Assembly: GCA_035499295.1 (NCBI GenBank)
Contig: DATJZG010000016.1
Span: 76,549 to 140,548 of the forward strand
From: DATJZG01 sp035499295
GTDB lineage: Bacteria > Myxococcota > Myxococcia > Myxococcales > Anaeromyxobacteraceae
DNA: 64,000 nt
Reading direction: 5' to 3'
Positions 42,126 through 50,814 of the stretch are shown here, in pieces; position 1 is the stretch's first letter, and every line of letters starts with the position of its first letter. The position numbers and the translations under genes are program-made. Under the pieces are notes generated by a model. It saw nothing but the letters and a program-made list of their open reading frames with translations. It was not told where the DNA came from and made no database searches.

Positions 42126-42593
42126 ATGCCCGAGTCGCTCGCGACCCGCGTCACCCGCCACCTCTTCAACCTCGCCCCCGTCTACCGCGGCTCGGGCGGG
42201 CGGGTGACCTACATCGCCTCCGACTGGCGGGAGGTGCGGGTGAAGCTGCCGCTCTCCCTGCGCACCCGGAACTACGTGGGGACGATGTACGGGGGCAGCA
42301 TGTACTCGGCGGTCGATCCCTTCTACATGATCATGCTCATCCGCAACCTGGGGCCGCGCTTCGTCGTCTGGGACAAGGCGGCCTCCATTCGCTTCCGGCG
42401 GCCCGGGAGGGGGACCTTGACGGCGTCCTTCCGCATCGACGAGGCCGAGCTCGACGCCATCCGCTCCGCCCTCGCGGGGGAGCGGTCGGTCGACCGGACC
42501 TACCTCGTCGAGCTCGTCGACGCCGCCGGGGCCGTCCACGCCTCGGTGGAGAAGGTGGTCCGGGTGCGCCGCAAGGCCGGGGCCGGGGGGTAG
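42126..42593 (+). CDS. DUF4442 hotdog-fold thioesterase-like protein
   Basis: 155 residues. FNLAPVYRGSGGRVTYIASDWREVRVKLPLSLRTRNYVGTMYGGSMYSAVDPFYMIML is the DUF4442 hotdog signature, where GTMYGGSMYS aligns with the helix over the acyl-CoA pocket. WDKAASIRFRRPGRGTLTASF follows as central strands. Probable acyl-CoA thioesterase; substrate unknown. It starts an apparent three-gene unit with the diacylglycerol kinase (5-bp gap) and a lipoprotein gene, suggesting a lipid role. Confidence 0.87.
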   Translation: MPESLATRVTRHLFNLAPVYRGSGGRVTYIASDWREVRVKLPLSLRTRNYVGTMYGGSMYSAVDPFYMIMLIRNLGPRFVVWDKAASIRFRRPGRGTLTASFRIDEAELDAIRSALAGERSVDRTYLVELVDAAGAVHASVEKVVRVRRKAGAGG

Positions 42594-42598
42594 CGGGC

Positions 42599-43225
42599 AT
42601 GGGGGCGGAGGGGAAGGGCGGCGACCGGGGCGGGAACCTCCGGGCGAGCTTCGGCCACGCCCTGCGCGGCCTCGTCGAGGTCACCGCCCGCGAGCGCAAC
42701 ATGAGGATCCACGTGCTCGCCGGGGTGGCCCTCGGGGTCTTCGGCGGGGAGGTCCGCCTGGCGCCGGCGCCCCAGCTCGCCCTCCTCCTCTCGGCCGCGC
42801 TGGTGCTCTGGGCGGAGCTCGGGAACAGCGCGCTCGAGTCGCTCGTCGACCTGGTGACGAAGGAGCCCCGCCCGGAGGCGAGGCGGGCGAAGGACGCTGC
42901 CGCGGCGGCGGTCCTCGCGCTCGCCGCGGGCGCCCTTTTGGTGGCGGCGGCAGTCGTCTCCTCGAGCCTCCCCGAGGTGCGATCCGCCCTGGGGCGCGGG
43001 CACCGCCTCGCCGCCGGGGCCGGGGTCCTCTCCGCCGCGGCCTGGCTCCTCGCCCCGGGGCGGCGCCTCCCGGCGCTCGACCTCCTCGCGGCGGCGGCCG
43101 GGGCGCTCCTCCTCGTCCTCCTCGCCCCGGGGGCGGCGAGCCCGGTCTTCACGGCGCTCGCCGCCTCGCTTCTCGCGCTCGCGGCGGCGGCGGCGCGCCG
43201 GGCCCGCTCGGAGGGCCGGCGATGA
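42599..43225 (+). CDS. dgkA: Diacylglycerol kinase, DgkA-type integral membrane, C-terminally extended
   Basis: 208 residues. The N-terminal 110 residues match DgkA: SFGHALRGLVEVTARERNMRIHVLAGVALG, then LVLWAELGNSALESLVDLVTKEPRPEARRAKDAAAAAVL, which holds the conserved ExxN and ExxxD catalytic residues. It phosphorylates diacylglycerol (or undecaprenol) at the membrane. Unlike the 120-residue canonical enzyme, it has a second hydrophobic half (about 120-208) with three more helices, as in PAP2-less fusions of unknown role. The ATG at 42599 follows the thioesterase gene by 5 bp; the end overlaps the next gene by 4 bp. Confidence 0.88.
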   Translation: MGAEGKGGDRGGNLRASFGHALRGLVEVTARERNMRIHVLAGVALGVFGGEVRLAPAPQLALLLSAALVLWAELGNSALESLVDLVTKEPRPEARRAKDAAAAAVLALAAGALLVAAAVVSSSLPEVRSALGRGHRLAAGAGVLSAAAWLLAPGRRLPALDLLAAAAGALLLVLLAPGAASPVFTALAASLLALAAAAARRARSEGRR

Positions 43226-43842
43226 GGGCAGGGGCCCGGCCTCGGCTCCAGGCGGCGCTCCTCCTCCTCGCGCTCCCCGCCTGCCGCGACTGGCGGGCCC
43301 GCGTCGAGCCCTCCCGAGCGGCCGCCGAGCCGGAGCAGGTCGAGCTCCCGGGCGCCGAGCCGATCGAGTACGCGAAGAAGGGCTACGCCATCCGCCTGCT
43401 CCCGCGGGCCAGCTACCGCATCACCGGCTACGCGGTCGACACGAGCACCGAGCTCCTCGACGAGTGGGATTTCGTCGTCCCCATGGACGTGGCGCTCGTG
43501 TGGGGTCCGGCCGCGGACCCGGCGGTGCTCTCCCGCCTCTCCTTCCACCTCTCCGAGCGCTACGTCTCCTACCGCTGGAGGGGGACGCCCCCGCTCCCCG
43601 AGCTCGTCCTGCAGTCGCACGTCGCCAACAACCACCTCATTCCGGCGACCGAGGAGGTGGAGCGGGAGATGCGGCGCGTCCGCCGGGGAGACCTCGTGAC
43701 GCTCGAGGGGAAGCTCGTCGACCTCGAGATCCGCGACGGGGGCGGGGTCCTGCGCCGGAGCGCCCGCACCAGCCTGCGCCGCGACGACGTCGGGAGCGGC
43801 GCCTGCGAGCAGATCTGGGTGGAGTCGGTGCGCCGCGAGTGA
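43222..43842 (+). CDS. Putative lipoprotein of unknown function
   Basis: 206 residues. A short signal sequence ends in ALPAC (Cys at about 21). The mature protein is soluble with motifs IEYAKKGYAIRLLPRASYRITGYAVDTSTELLDEWDFVVPMDVALVWG, SERYVSYRWRG, VANNHLIPATEEVEREMRRVRRGDLVTLEGKLVDLEI and a final CEQIWVESV. The HVANNHLIPA stretch occurs in a family of uncharacterised bacterial proteins whose name I cannot place. It overlaps dgkA (ATGA) and closes the thioesterase-dgkA unit. Confidence 0.8.
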   Translation: MRAGARPRLQAALLLLALPACRDWRARVEPSRAAAEPEQVELPGAEPIEYAKKGYAIRLLPRASYRITGYAVDTSTELLDEWDFVVPMDVALVWGPAADPAVLSRLSFHLSERYVSYRWRGTPPLPELVLQSHVANNHLIPATEEVEREMRRVRRGDLVTLEGKLVDLEIRDGGGVLRRSARTSLRRDDVGSGACEQIWVESVRRE

Positions 43843-43868
43843 GAGGCGCGGGCGCCCGCCCCCCTCTC
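43841..43868. terminator. Possible bidirectional terminator between convergent genes
   Basis: GAGAGG at 43841-43846 pairs with CCTCTC at 43863-43868, and inside it GCGGGC (43848-43853) pairs with GCCCGC (43854-43859). The element fills the 24-bp gap between the lipoprotein stop and the hmgA stop on the opposite strand. Confidence 0.4.
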
Positions 43869-45021
43869 ACAGGAAGCTGCCCTGGTAGCCGGGGTCCTCG
43901 ATGGCCACCGCCGCGGCGGTGGCGAGGAGCGGGCGGTAGCAGTCGAGCATCACCGCGAGCTCGCTCGTCGCCTTGGAGCCGATGCTGGCCTCGTAGGCGC
44001 CCGGGTGGGGCCCGTGCATCACGCCCGCCGGGTGATGGGAGACGCTGCCGGGGCCGACCCCGCGCCGGCTGGTGAACTCGCCGCGCTGGTAGAAGAGCAC
44101 CTCGTCGACGTCGACGCTCGCGTGCGGGTAGGGGCAGGGGATCGCCTCGGGGTGGAAGTCGAGCGGCCGGGGGACGAAGCTGCAGACGAGCGCTCCCTCC
44201 GCCGCGAAGGTGCCGTGCCAGGTGGGCGGCAGGTGCACCTGACCGACGCGGGGCTGGAAGGAGAGGACGGGGAGCGCGAAGGGCCAGACCGAGCCGTCCC
44301 AGCCGACGACGTCGAGGGGAGGCGTCTCCTGGCGGAAGCCGTGGAAGGCGCCGGAGCGCTTCACCGCCATCTCGCGGATCCCCTCGTCCCGCGCCCCCTC
44401 GAAGGCGGGGCGCCGGAAGTCTCTGTGGCAGAGCGGCGCGTCCATGCGCAGCTGCCCGGACTCGTTCCGCCACTGGCGCGGCAGCGCCGCCCCCCCCAGG
44501 CACTCGATGGAGAACCAGCGCTGCGGCCCGGGGTCGGGGAGGAAGCGGTGCAACACCCCCTTCGGCACGAAGACGTAGTCCTCCTTGGAGAAGCGGACGT
44601 CCCCCAGGGCGGTGCGCAGGAGCCCCCCGCCCTCGGCCACGAAGTAGAGGTCGTCGCCGTCTCCGTTCTGGAAGTAGACCGGGTCGGGCTCCGTCGGGGT
44701 GACGAGCGAGAGGACCACGTCGTCGTTGAAGAGGAGCGGCACGCGCGCGTCCAGGGGCGCCCCTCCCGCCGCCCGCAGTTCCTGGGTGAGGTAGTGGCGC
44801 TTGCGCAGCGGCCGGGGAGGCACCGAGAGCGGCAGCCGCCAGCCGTGAGAGACCTCCGCCGGCCGCTGCGCGTGCGGGCGCTCCTGGTGGTAGAGGATGG
44901 TGTAGGGGCCGTCGAAGCCCCGGCGGGTGAGGCACTCCTCGTGGCGGAGCCTCCCCGAGCCGTCCCGCAGCGCGATGTGGTGCTTGCGGGGCACCTCCCC
45001 GAGCACCATGCGGTCGATCAC
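43867..45021 (-). CDS. hmgA: Homogentisate 1,2-dioxygenase
   Basis: 384 residues, the shorter bacterial form. Cupin-type iron ligands are visible: His and Glu in PHASVDVDEVLFYQRGEF and His in HHPAGVMHGPHPGAYE. Other family segments are LFNDDVVLSLVTPTEPDPVYFQNGDGDDLYFV and VFVPKGVLHRF. It opens the aromatic ring of homogentisate to maleylacetoacetate. The GTG at 45019-45021 overlaps the hppD stop by 4 bp. It is the last gene of the tyrosine operon. Confidence 0.92.
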   Translation of the reverse strand: MIDRMVLGEVPRKHHIALRDGSGRLRHEECLTRRGFDGPYTILYHQERPHAQRPAEVSHGWRLPLSVPPRPLRKRHYLTQELRAAGGAPLDARVPLLFNDDVVLSLVTPTEPDPVYFQNGDGDDLYFVAEGGGLLRTALGDVRFSKEDYVFVPKGVLHRFLPDPGPQRWFSIECLGGAALPRQWRNESGQLRMDAPLCHRDFRRPAFEGARDEGIREMAVKRSGAFHGFRQETPPLDVVGWDGSVWPFALPVLSFQPRVGQVHLPPTWHGTFAAEGALVCSFVPRPLDFHPEAIPCPYPHASVDVDEVLFYQRGEFTSRRGVGPGSVSHHPAGVMHGPHPGAYEASIGSKATSELAVMLDCYRPLLATAAAVAIEDPGYQGSFL

Positions 45022-46187
45022 GACGGCCGCTCCTTCGCTCCCTGCTCGCGCTCGATGCTCTCGAAGAGGGCGCGGAAGTTCCCGGCGCCGAACCCGTCGT
45101 CCCCCTTGCGCTCGATGATCTCGAAGAAGAAGGGACCGGCCTCGGGCTCGCCGTAGAGCCCGGCCGAGTCCTTGAGGAAGATCTGCAGGAGGTAGGCGCC
45201 GCGCGCCGCCCCGTCGACCAGGATCTGGAGCTCGCGCAGGAGCGAGAGGTCCTCCTCGATGCCCCCCACCCCGATGGCCTCCAGCCGCTCCGGCAGCATG
45301 TCGTAGTAGGCCCCCGGGGTGGGCATGAACTCCACCCCCCGGTCGCGCATGCCGCGCACCGCCCGGGCGATGTCGCGCACCGCGAGCGCCACGTGCTGCA
45401 CCCCGTCCCCGCGCAGGTCCTCGTGGAACAGGTTGATCTGCGAGTCCTTGAAGTGCGGACGCCAGGGCTCGTTGTTCGCGAACTTCACGCCGGAGACGGG
45501 GTCGCGCATCACCACCGAGCGCAGCCCCGAGCCGTGGGCCTCCATCCGCTCCCGCCGCTCCCTGGCCACGTCGGAGGTGTGGAACTGCACCTCCCAGAAC
45601 TCCTCGAAGCCGAGGACGTGCTCCATCCACAGGAGCGCGGGCTTCATGGTCTGGAAGTTGGAGGTGACGTGGTCGATGCGGCCGAAGCCGAAGGCGTTGC
45701 CGCCGCCCAGCGGAGCGGGGTGGCTCACCATCCCGGGGAAGGGGGCGCGGTGGCCGCGCCGCTCCAGGAAGCGGAAGGTGGTGTCGCCGAAGGGGGTGGT
45801 GATGGCGAAGGTGAGGAGCTCGCCGCCGTCGTCGCGCCGGGTGGCGACCTCGTCGATGGGGGTGGCGCCGCGCGCCTCGAGGAGGCGGAAGGCGCGCGCC
45901 GCGTCCTCCACCTCGAAGACGACGGTGCCGACGCCGTCGGGGTGCTTGCGCAGGAAGCGCGAGGCGCGGCCGCCCTCGCCCTCCGGGGCCGAGACCAGGA
46001 TCTTCACCTCGCCCGCCTCGAAGAGGGCCGAGCGCTGCCGCCCCTGCCGGGAGAGCTCGGGCGAGGAGACCGCGGTCTCGGAGAAGTCCATGAGGCGAGT
46101 GTAGAAGCGGCGGCTGCGCTCCAGGTCGTGGACGTAGTAGTGGAGCGCGTCGATGCGGCGGATGCCGATGGGCTCGACCCTGGGCAT
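45018..46187 (-). CDS. hppD: 4-hydroxyphenylpyruvate dioxygenase
   Basis: 389 residues, two vicinal-oxygen-chelate domains. The iron ligands are His in RIDHVTSNF, His in GVQHVALAV and Glu in GPFFFEIIERKG. It converts 4-hydroxyphenylpyruvate to homogentisate. FANNEPWRPHFKDSQINLF is the substrate-pocket segment of true HPPD. It starts 3 bp after the maiA stop. Confidence 0.96.
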   Translation of the reverse strand: MPRVEPIGIRRIDALHYYVHDLERSRRFYTRLMDFSETAVSSPELSRQGRQRSALFEAGEVKILVSAPEGEGGRASRFLRKHPDGVGTVVFEVEDAARAFRLLEARGATPIDEVATRRDDGGELLTFAITTPFGDTTFRFLERRGHRAPFPGMVSHPAPLGGGNAFGFGRIDHVTSNFQTMKPALLWMEHVLGFEEFWEVQFHTSDVARERRERMEAHGSGLRSVVMRDPVSGVKFANNEPWRPHFKDSQINLFHEDLRGDGVQHVALAVRDIARAVRGMRDRGVEFMPTPGAYYDMLPERLEAIGVGGIEEDLSLLRELQILVDGAARGAYLLQIFLKDSAGLYGEPEAGPFFFEIIERKGDDGFGAGNFRALFESIEREQGAKERPS

Positions 46188-46190
46188 GGC

Positions 46191-46838
46191 TCACCTCTTC
46201 TCGGGGACCGCGTCGGGCTGGCGGGCGGGCTCGGCGAGGCGGAAGGCCTCGAGGGCCTGGCAGGAAGCCTCCACCCGCAGCAGGGTGGGGAAGGGGGCGA
46301 GGTCCAGGCCGAAGCGACGCCCGCCGTAGAGCTGCGGGACGAGGTAGAGGTCGGCGAGGGTCACCTCGTCTCCGTGGCAGAAGCGGCCGGCGCCGGGACG
46401 GACGGCAGCCTCCAGGTTGGCGAGGCCGCCGCCGATGAACTGTGCCGTCCAGGCGGCGGTGTCGGGGCTGTGCTCCTTCATCCACCGCAGCACCACGGCG
46501 TTCTGGTAGGGCTGGATGCCGGAGTTGACGTGCTCCACCAAGGCGCGCACCCGCGCCCGGCCGGCCGGATCGCGGGGGAGGAGCGGCCGCTCCGGGAAGC
46601 GCTCCTCGAGCCACTCCAGGATGGCGACCGACTGGACGAGCCGGATCTGGCTCCCCTCCTCCACCTCGAGCACCGGGACCTGCCCCATGGGGCTGCGCGA
46701 TCGGTGCTCGGGTCCGAACTGCTCGCCCGCGAGGAGGTTCACCGCACGGTAGTCGAAGGCGAGCCCCTTGTGGTGGAGGCCGATGCGGACGCGCCAGGAG
46801 CAGGAGGAGCGCCAGTAGGAGTAGAGGGCGAGCTTCAC
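46191..46838 (-). CDS. maiA: Maleylacetoacetate isomerase (GST zeta)
   Basis: 215 residues. LYSYWRSSCSWRVRIGLHHKGLAFDYRAVNLL carries the zeta-class SSCSWRVRI motif with the catalytic Ser/Cys. SPMGQVPVLEVEEG, SVAILEWLEERFPERPLLP, GIQPYQNAVVLRWM and FCHGDEVTLADLYLVPQLY complete the family pattern. It isomerises maleylacetoacetate using glutathione. GTG at 46836-46838 overlaps the fahA stop. Confidence 0.95.
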   Translation of the reverse strand: MKLALYSYWRSSCSWRVRIGLHHKGLAFDYRAVNLLAGEQFGPEHRSRSPMGQVPVLEVEEGSQIRLVQSVAILEWLEERFPERPLLPRDPAGRARVRALVEHVNSGIQPYQNAVVLRWMKEHSPDTAAWTAQFIGGGLANLEAAVRPGAGRFCHGDEVTLADLYLVPQLYGGRRFGLDLAPFPTLLRVEASCQALEAFRLAEPARQPDAVPEKR

Positions 46839-47818
46839 GGCTTCACCACCTTCTGCGAGATCTTCCCGAACACGCTCCGGCCCGAGGGGTCGCGCATCTC
46901 GATCTCCACCACGTCCCCCGGGGCGAGGAAGGGGGTGTGCGGCTGGCGGTCTAAGGAGTCGAGGATCTCGACCATGCGCCGCTCGGCGAGACAGGAGACG
47001 CCGCGGGTGCGGTCCTCGTTCGAGACCGTGCCGCTGCCGAGGATGGTGCCGGCGGTGAGGGAGCGGGTGCGGACGACGTGCGCGAGGAGGTCGAGGAAGG
47101 AGAAGTGCATCTCCGGCCCGGCCTCGAGGTCGCCCAGCACCTCGCCGTTGAGCCGCACCTCGAGCCGGAGGAACACCCGGCCGTCGCGCCAGGCGGACCC
47201 GAGCTCGTCGGGGGTGGCGGCGAAGGGCGAGAAGGCAGTCGCCGGCTTCGACTGGAAGAACCCGAACCCCTTCGCGAGCTCGCCCGGCACCAGGTTCCTC
47301 AAGGTGACGTCGTTGGCGAGGCAGAGCAGGAACACCCGGTCGGCCGCCTCCGCCGCCCGCGTGCCTTGCCGGACGTCGCCCAGGATGGCGCACACCTCGC
47401 CCTCGAGGTCGAGCCCCCAACCCGGATCGCCGAGGGGGATGTCGTCGGCCGGGCCGAGCAGCACCCCGCTGCCGCCCTGGTAGACGAGCGGGTCGGTCTC
47501 GAGCGTGGGCGGCGGCTCCGCGCCGCGCGCGCGCCGCACCAGGCGGACGTGGTTCAGGTAGGCCGAGCCGTCCACCCACTCGTAGGCGCGGGGGAGGGGG
47601 GCGAGGAGCTCCCGCGGGGCGAAGGGCGCTCCCTCCACCCGCCCGCGGTCGAGGTCCTGCGCGAGCGACCGCAGCCGGGGGGCCGCGGAATCCCACTCGT
47701 CGAGCGCCGACTGCAGGCTTCGGGCCACCGCCGAGGCGTCGGCGAGCCGCGACCCGTCCGAGCGGACCACGCAGAGTCGACCGTCGCGGGACCCGTCGCG
47801 CAGGGTGGCAAGTCGCAT
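46835..47818 (-). CDS. fahA: Fumarylacetoacetase-family hydrolase
   Basis: 327 residues. Metal ligands of the FAH fold are seen as Glu pair in LDLEGEVCAIL and Asp in LCLANDVTLRN, with KPATAFSPFA (lysine), AGPEMHFSFLDLLAHVVRT, LGSGTVSNEDRTRG downstream. It hydrolyses fumarylacetoacetate to fumarate and acetoacetate, finishing tyrosine degradation. First gene of the operon fahA-maiA-hppD-hmgA. The preceding 65 bp to the CBS gene hold no obvious promoter. Confidence 0.93.
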   Translation of the reverse strand: MRLATLRDGSRDGRLCVVRSDGSRLADASAVARSLQSALDEWDSAAPRLRSLAQDLDRGRVEGAPFAPRELLAPLPRAYEWVDGSAYLNHVRLVRRARGAEPPPTLETDPLVYQGGSGVLLGPADDIPLGDPGWGLDLEGEVCAILGDVRQGTRAAEAADRVFLLCLANDVTLRNLVPGELAKGFGFFQSKPATAFSPFAATPDELGSAWRDGRVFLRLEVRLNGEVLGDLEAGPEMHFSFLDLLAHVVRTRSLTAGTILGSGTVSNEDRTRGVSCLAERRMVEILDSLDRQPHTPFLAPGDVVEIEMRDPSGRSVFGKISQKVVKP

Positions 47819-47883
47819 GGGAGCTCCGAGCCTTCCCTAACCGGAGGCCCGAGCTGCCTCAAGGGGGAGCGGCTTCGAGAGAG

Positions 47884-48309
47884 CTACGCCGGGCGCCTCG
47901 CCGCCGAGCGGTCGATCACCTCTCCGGCGACCCGCTCCTGCCGGGCCACCGACGCGAGGTCGTCGACGGTGATCATGCCGACGAGCCTCTGGCCGCGGTC
48001 GAGGACCATGAGCCGACGGAGAGCCATGGCCTCCATGATGCGCGCCGCCTCGAGCGTGTCCTGGTCCTCGTAGCACCAGATGGACTGGGGGGTCATCGCC
48101 TCCGCCACCCGGGTGGAGGAGGGGTCCATCCCGCGCGCCACCGCGCGGACGGCGATGTCGCGGTCGGTGATCATCCCGAGGAGCGCGTCGCCCTCCGTCA
48201 CCGGGAGCGCCCCGACGTCGAGCTCGCCCATCCTCGCCGCCGCCAACTGCAGGCTATCTCCGGGAGCCACGGTCGCGACGTGAGGCGTCATCGCGTCCCT
48301 GACGAGCAT
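47884..48309 (-). CDS. Tandem CBS-domain protein
   Basis: 141 residues, two CBS motifs: MLVRDAMTPHVATVAPGDSLQLAAARMGELDVGALPV plus GMITDRDIAVRAVA, and VAEAMTPQSIWCYEDQDTLEAARIMEAMALRRLMVLD plus GMITVDDLASVA. Stand-alone CBS pairs bind adenine nucleotides and sense energy charge or stress. A GGAGGGGG ribosome-binding site precedes the ATG at 48307-48309. It is divergent from the universal-stress genes across 440 bp, so a shared stress role is possible. Confidence 0.93.
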   Translation of the reverse strand: MLVRDAMTPHVATVAPGDSLQLAAARMGELDVGALPVTEGDALLGMITDRDIAVRAVARGMDPSSTRVAEAMTPQSIWCYEDQDTLEAARIMEAMALRRLMVLDRGQRLVGMITVDDLASVARQERVAGEVIDRSAARRPA

Positions 48310-48749
48310 GGCACCCCCTCCCTTCTCGCCGCGGCCCCACCGCGGCGCCACCACTTGGAGCGTGGGTCCGCCAGCGGCCGAGGCAACGGCGCGCCGGGGC
48401 CCCGGATGGGGTGGAGACCCTGCCAGGAGGTTCCGGCGCGCGGCGGCGCGCCCTCGTCTCCCGGTGGAGTGGAGGGGCTCGCGATCTTCGAAGACCGGGC
48501 GGAAGCGGGCCGGAGGCTCGCGGCGCCGCCGCCACCGGAGCGAGCGGTGCACCCTCGGCGGCGACGGGACCGCGAGCCGGTGCTCGCGGACCAACGAGCC
48601 TCCCGGCGAGAGGGATCGAGAGCATGTCCACCGCGGGGACGGGTTGCGGGCGCGACTCTCGCTTCCCCCTGCGCGAAGCCCCGGCCGGGACCGCCGAGGC
48701 GCTTGCGGGTTTTGCGTGGAAGGGTAACGTTTGTTGTCGGAGGTGGCCG
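48310..48749. other. 440-bp intergenic region between divergent CBS and stress genes
   Basis: No convincing reading frame. It contains a TCTTCGAAGA palindrome at 48485-48494 and, near the right end, TTGCGGGTTTTGCG followed by GGTAACGTT, possibly promoter sequence. No riboswitch, tRNA or repeat recognised. Confidence 0.5.
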
Positions 48750-48932
48750 ATGTCGGACGCGAAGAGTCTCATGCCGGAGGGCGAGTCGCTCCGCCGGGCG
48801 CTCCGCTGGTTGAGCGACCGGCGACAGGAGGACCCCCGGGCCCCCCGGGCGAAGCTCATCTCGGACGCCGCGGAGCGCTTCGATCTGTCGCCGGTGGAGG
48901 AGGAGTTCCTCCTCAGGGACTGGAAGGAATGA
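48750..48932 (+). CDS. Small protein of unknown function preceding UspA
   Basis: 60 residues: LMPEGESLRRALRWLSDRRQEDPRAPRAKLISDAAERFDLSPVEEEFLLRDW. It reads as two or three charged helices, with LISDAAERFDLSP suggesting an HTH-like or helical-hairpin fold. A perfect GGAGGTGG ribosome-binding site precedes it, and its stop overlaps the universal stress protein start (ATGA), so it is a real translated partner. Function unknown. Confidence 0.78.
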   Translation: MSDAKSLMPEGESLRRALRWLSDRRQEDPRAPRAKLISDAAERFDLSPVEEEFLLRDWKE

Positions 48933-49375
48933 CCTCGCTCCCCTGGAAGAAGATCCTGTGCCCGGTGGACTTCTCCCCCGCCGCCCGGGACGCGCTCGCC
49001 ACCGCCGCCGAGCTGGCCAAGCACTTCGACGGCGAGGTGACGCTGTTCCACGCCTACCCCCTGCCCGGATACACCCTCCCCGAGGGAACCGTGCTCCCGA
49101 GCTCGAGGATGCTGCAGGATCTCTCGGACGAGACGGACCGCCTCCTCGAGGAGTGGCGGAAGCTGGCCCTCGAGATGGGGGCGCCGGCGGCGCGCACCGC
49201 CAAGTCCATCGGCGACCCGGCGACGGAGGTGCTCGACCTGGCGAGCCAGGGGTTCCAGCTCCTCGTGGTGGGGACGCACGGCCGCACCGGGGTGGCTCAC
49301 GTCCTCCTCGGCTCGGTGGCCGAGCGCGTGGTGCGCAAGGCCCACATCCCTGTCCTGACCGTCCGTCCGAAGTAG
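48929..49375 (+). CDS. Universal stress protein, UspA family
   Basis: 148 residues. KKILCPVDFSPAARDALATAAELAKHFDGEVTLFHAY starts the fold; GTHGRTGVAHVLLGSVAERVVRKAHIPVLTVR holds the ATP-binding motif G-x2-G-x9-GS, so it is the ATP-binding subclass. ATG at 48929-48931 overlaps the upstream 60-residue protein by 4 bp. Likely induced under energy or oxygen stress together with that partner. Confidence 0.95.
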   Translation: MTSLPWKKILCPVDFSPAARDALATAAELAKHFDGEVTLFHAYPLPGYTLPEGTVLPSSRMLQDLSDETDRLLEEWRKLALEMGAPAARTAKSIGDPATEVLDLASQGFQLLVVGTHGRTGVAHVLLGSVAERVVRKAHIPVLTVRPK

Positions 49376-49576
49376 GGGAGCCCGAAAGGCGCCCCGGAGC
49401 GACCCGTCGAGGACGCCCTTGCGAATGCCGCGGTGCGGCGCGAACCCGGCCGCTCCGGCGCGCGACCTCCGCCCGGAAAAGATCCTTCCCAAACGCACCC
49501 CGGACGCGCGAGGATGACCGTCCGTTTTCCACCTCGAGCGCGGCGGGATCGTCCCCGCCGTGGCGGAGACCACCCG

Positions 49577-50563
49577 ATGGCCGACCTGTCGACCCGATAC
49601 ATGGGTCTCGAGCTCCAGAGCCCCCTCGTCGTCGCGAGCTCCTCCCTGTCGAACAAGATCGAGAACTTCCAGGCGGCCGAGGCGAGCGGGGCCGGCGCCG
49701 TGGTGGTGCGGTCGCTCTTCGAGGAGCAGATCGAGGCCGCCGAGAGCGAGCTCGAGGAGGCCGTCTCCTTCCAGTCGGACGCGAACCCCGAGGCCCGCTC
49801 CTACCTGCCCCCCCAGCGCATCGGCCCGCGCGAGTACCTGCGACTGCTCGACAAGGCCAAGAAGGCGGTGAAGATCCCGGTCATCGCCAGCCTCAACTGC
49901 GCCTCCCCCGGCAGCTGGAGCGAGTACGCGAAGCAGCTCGAGGGCGCGGGCGCCGATGCCCTCGAGGTGAACGTCTACTCGGTGGGCGCCGACCCGGCGG
50001 TGAGCGGCGAGGTGATCGAGCGCGAGTACCTCGACATCGTGAACTCGGTGAGGAAGGCGGTGAGCGTCCCCATCGCCCTCAAGGTGTCTCCCTACTTCAC
50101 CTCGTTCGCCAACGTGGCGAAGAGGTTCGACGACGCGGGCGTGAACGCGCTCGTCCTCTTCAACCGCTTCCTGCAGCCGGACATCGACCTCGACCGGCTC
50201 GCCCTCCACAGCTCGATGCAGCTGTCGCACTCCTGGGAGATGCTCCTGCCGCTCCGCTGGACCGCCATCCTCTACGGCCGGGTGAAGGCCGACCTGGCGA
50301 CGTCCACCGGGGTCCACGACGGCGCCGGCGTGGTGAAGATGGTGCTCGCCGGGGCGACGGTGGTGCAGCTCGCCGCCGCGCTCCTGCGCAACGGCATGTC
50401 CCACCTCGCGGCGCTGCGCTCCGACCTCGAGGGCTGGATGGAGCGGGGGCGGTACTCGAGCCTGGAGGACTTCCGCGGGACGCTCTCCCAGAAGGAGGCG
50501 AAGGACCCGCGGGCCTTCGAGCGCGCCCAGTACGTGAACCTGATCCTGAGCCAGAACATGTGA
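49577..50563 (+). CDS. Dihydroorotate dehydrogenase-like flavoprotein
   Basis: 328 residues, FMN TIM barrel of the DHOD class 1-like group: TRYMGLELQSPLVVASSSLSNKIENFQAAEASGAGAVVVRSLFEEQI, IASLNCASPGSWSEYAKQLEGAGADALEVNVY, LKVSPYFTSFANVAKRFDDAGVNALVLFNRFL, and glycine-rich GVHDGAGVVKMVLAGATVVQ for phosphate. It oxidises a dihydropyrimidine-like substrate; whether that is dihydroorotate is unsure, since members of this subgroup are not the main PyrD. No neighbours in pyrimidine synthesis. The 200-bp gap upstream shows no gene. Confidence 0.88.
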   Translation: MADLSTRYMGLELQSPLVVASSSLSNKIENFQAAEASGAGAVVVRSLFEEQIEAAESELEEAVSFQSDANPEARSYLPPQRIGPREYLRLLDKAKKAVKIPVIASLNCASPGSWSEYAKQLEGAGADALEVNVYSVGADPAVSGEVIEREYLDIVNSVRKAVSVPIALKVSPYFTSFANVAKRFDDAGVNALVLFNRFLQPDIDLDRLALHSSMQLSHSWEMLLPLRWTAILYGRVKADLATSTGVHDGAGVVKMVLAGATVVQLAAALLRNGMSHLAALRSDLEGWMERGRYSSLEDFRGTLSQKEAKDPRAFERAQYVNLILSQNM

Positions 50564-50634
50564 GGCCCGCGGCCCGGCCTCACTCGGCCGAAGGCAGGCA
50601 CAGGAGCTCGTAGACGCGCCGGTCGAGAGTGGGC

Positions 50635-50659
50635 GTCGGCGCGCGGTGTCCGCGCCGAC
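50635..50659. terminator. Possible terminator hairpin after the dihydroorotate-dehydrogenase-like gene
   Basis: A perfect 9-bp stem (GTCGGCGCG at 50635-50643 with CGCGCCGAC at 50651-50659) with a 7-nt loop, about 70 nt after the stop. No U-tract. It lies in the 250-bp gap 50564-50814, which otherwise shows no gene. Confidence 0.45.
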
Positions 50660-50814
50660 CCCGGTGGTGCTCCCGACTCGCACCTCCAAGCCAGCACGGA
50701 ACTTGTGGCTCTCCGGGCCGGCGGGTACCGTGAAACGGAGGCGGGCACGCCCGGGAGGAGGGTCGAATTGCGAGGTGCCACGGCTCCCGCGGAGCGTCGC
50801 ATTCGCGTGACGCG

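Noticed and set aside
48310..48749. Minus-strand N-terminal extension of the CBS protein across the intergenic region
   Set aside because: The extension is Arg/Pro-rich and non-conserved; the ATG at 48309 has a strong ribosome-binding site and starts exactly at the first CBS motif.
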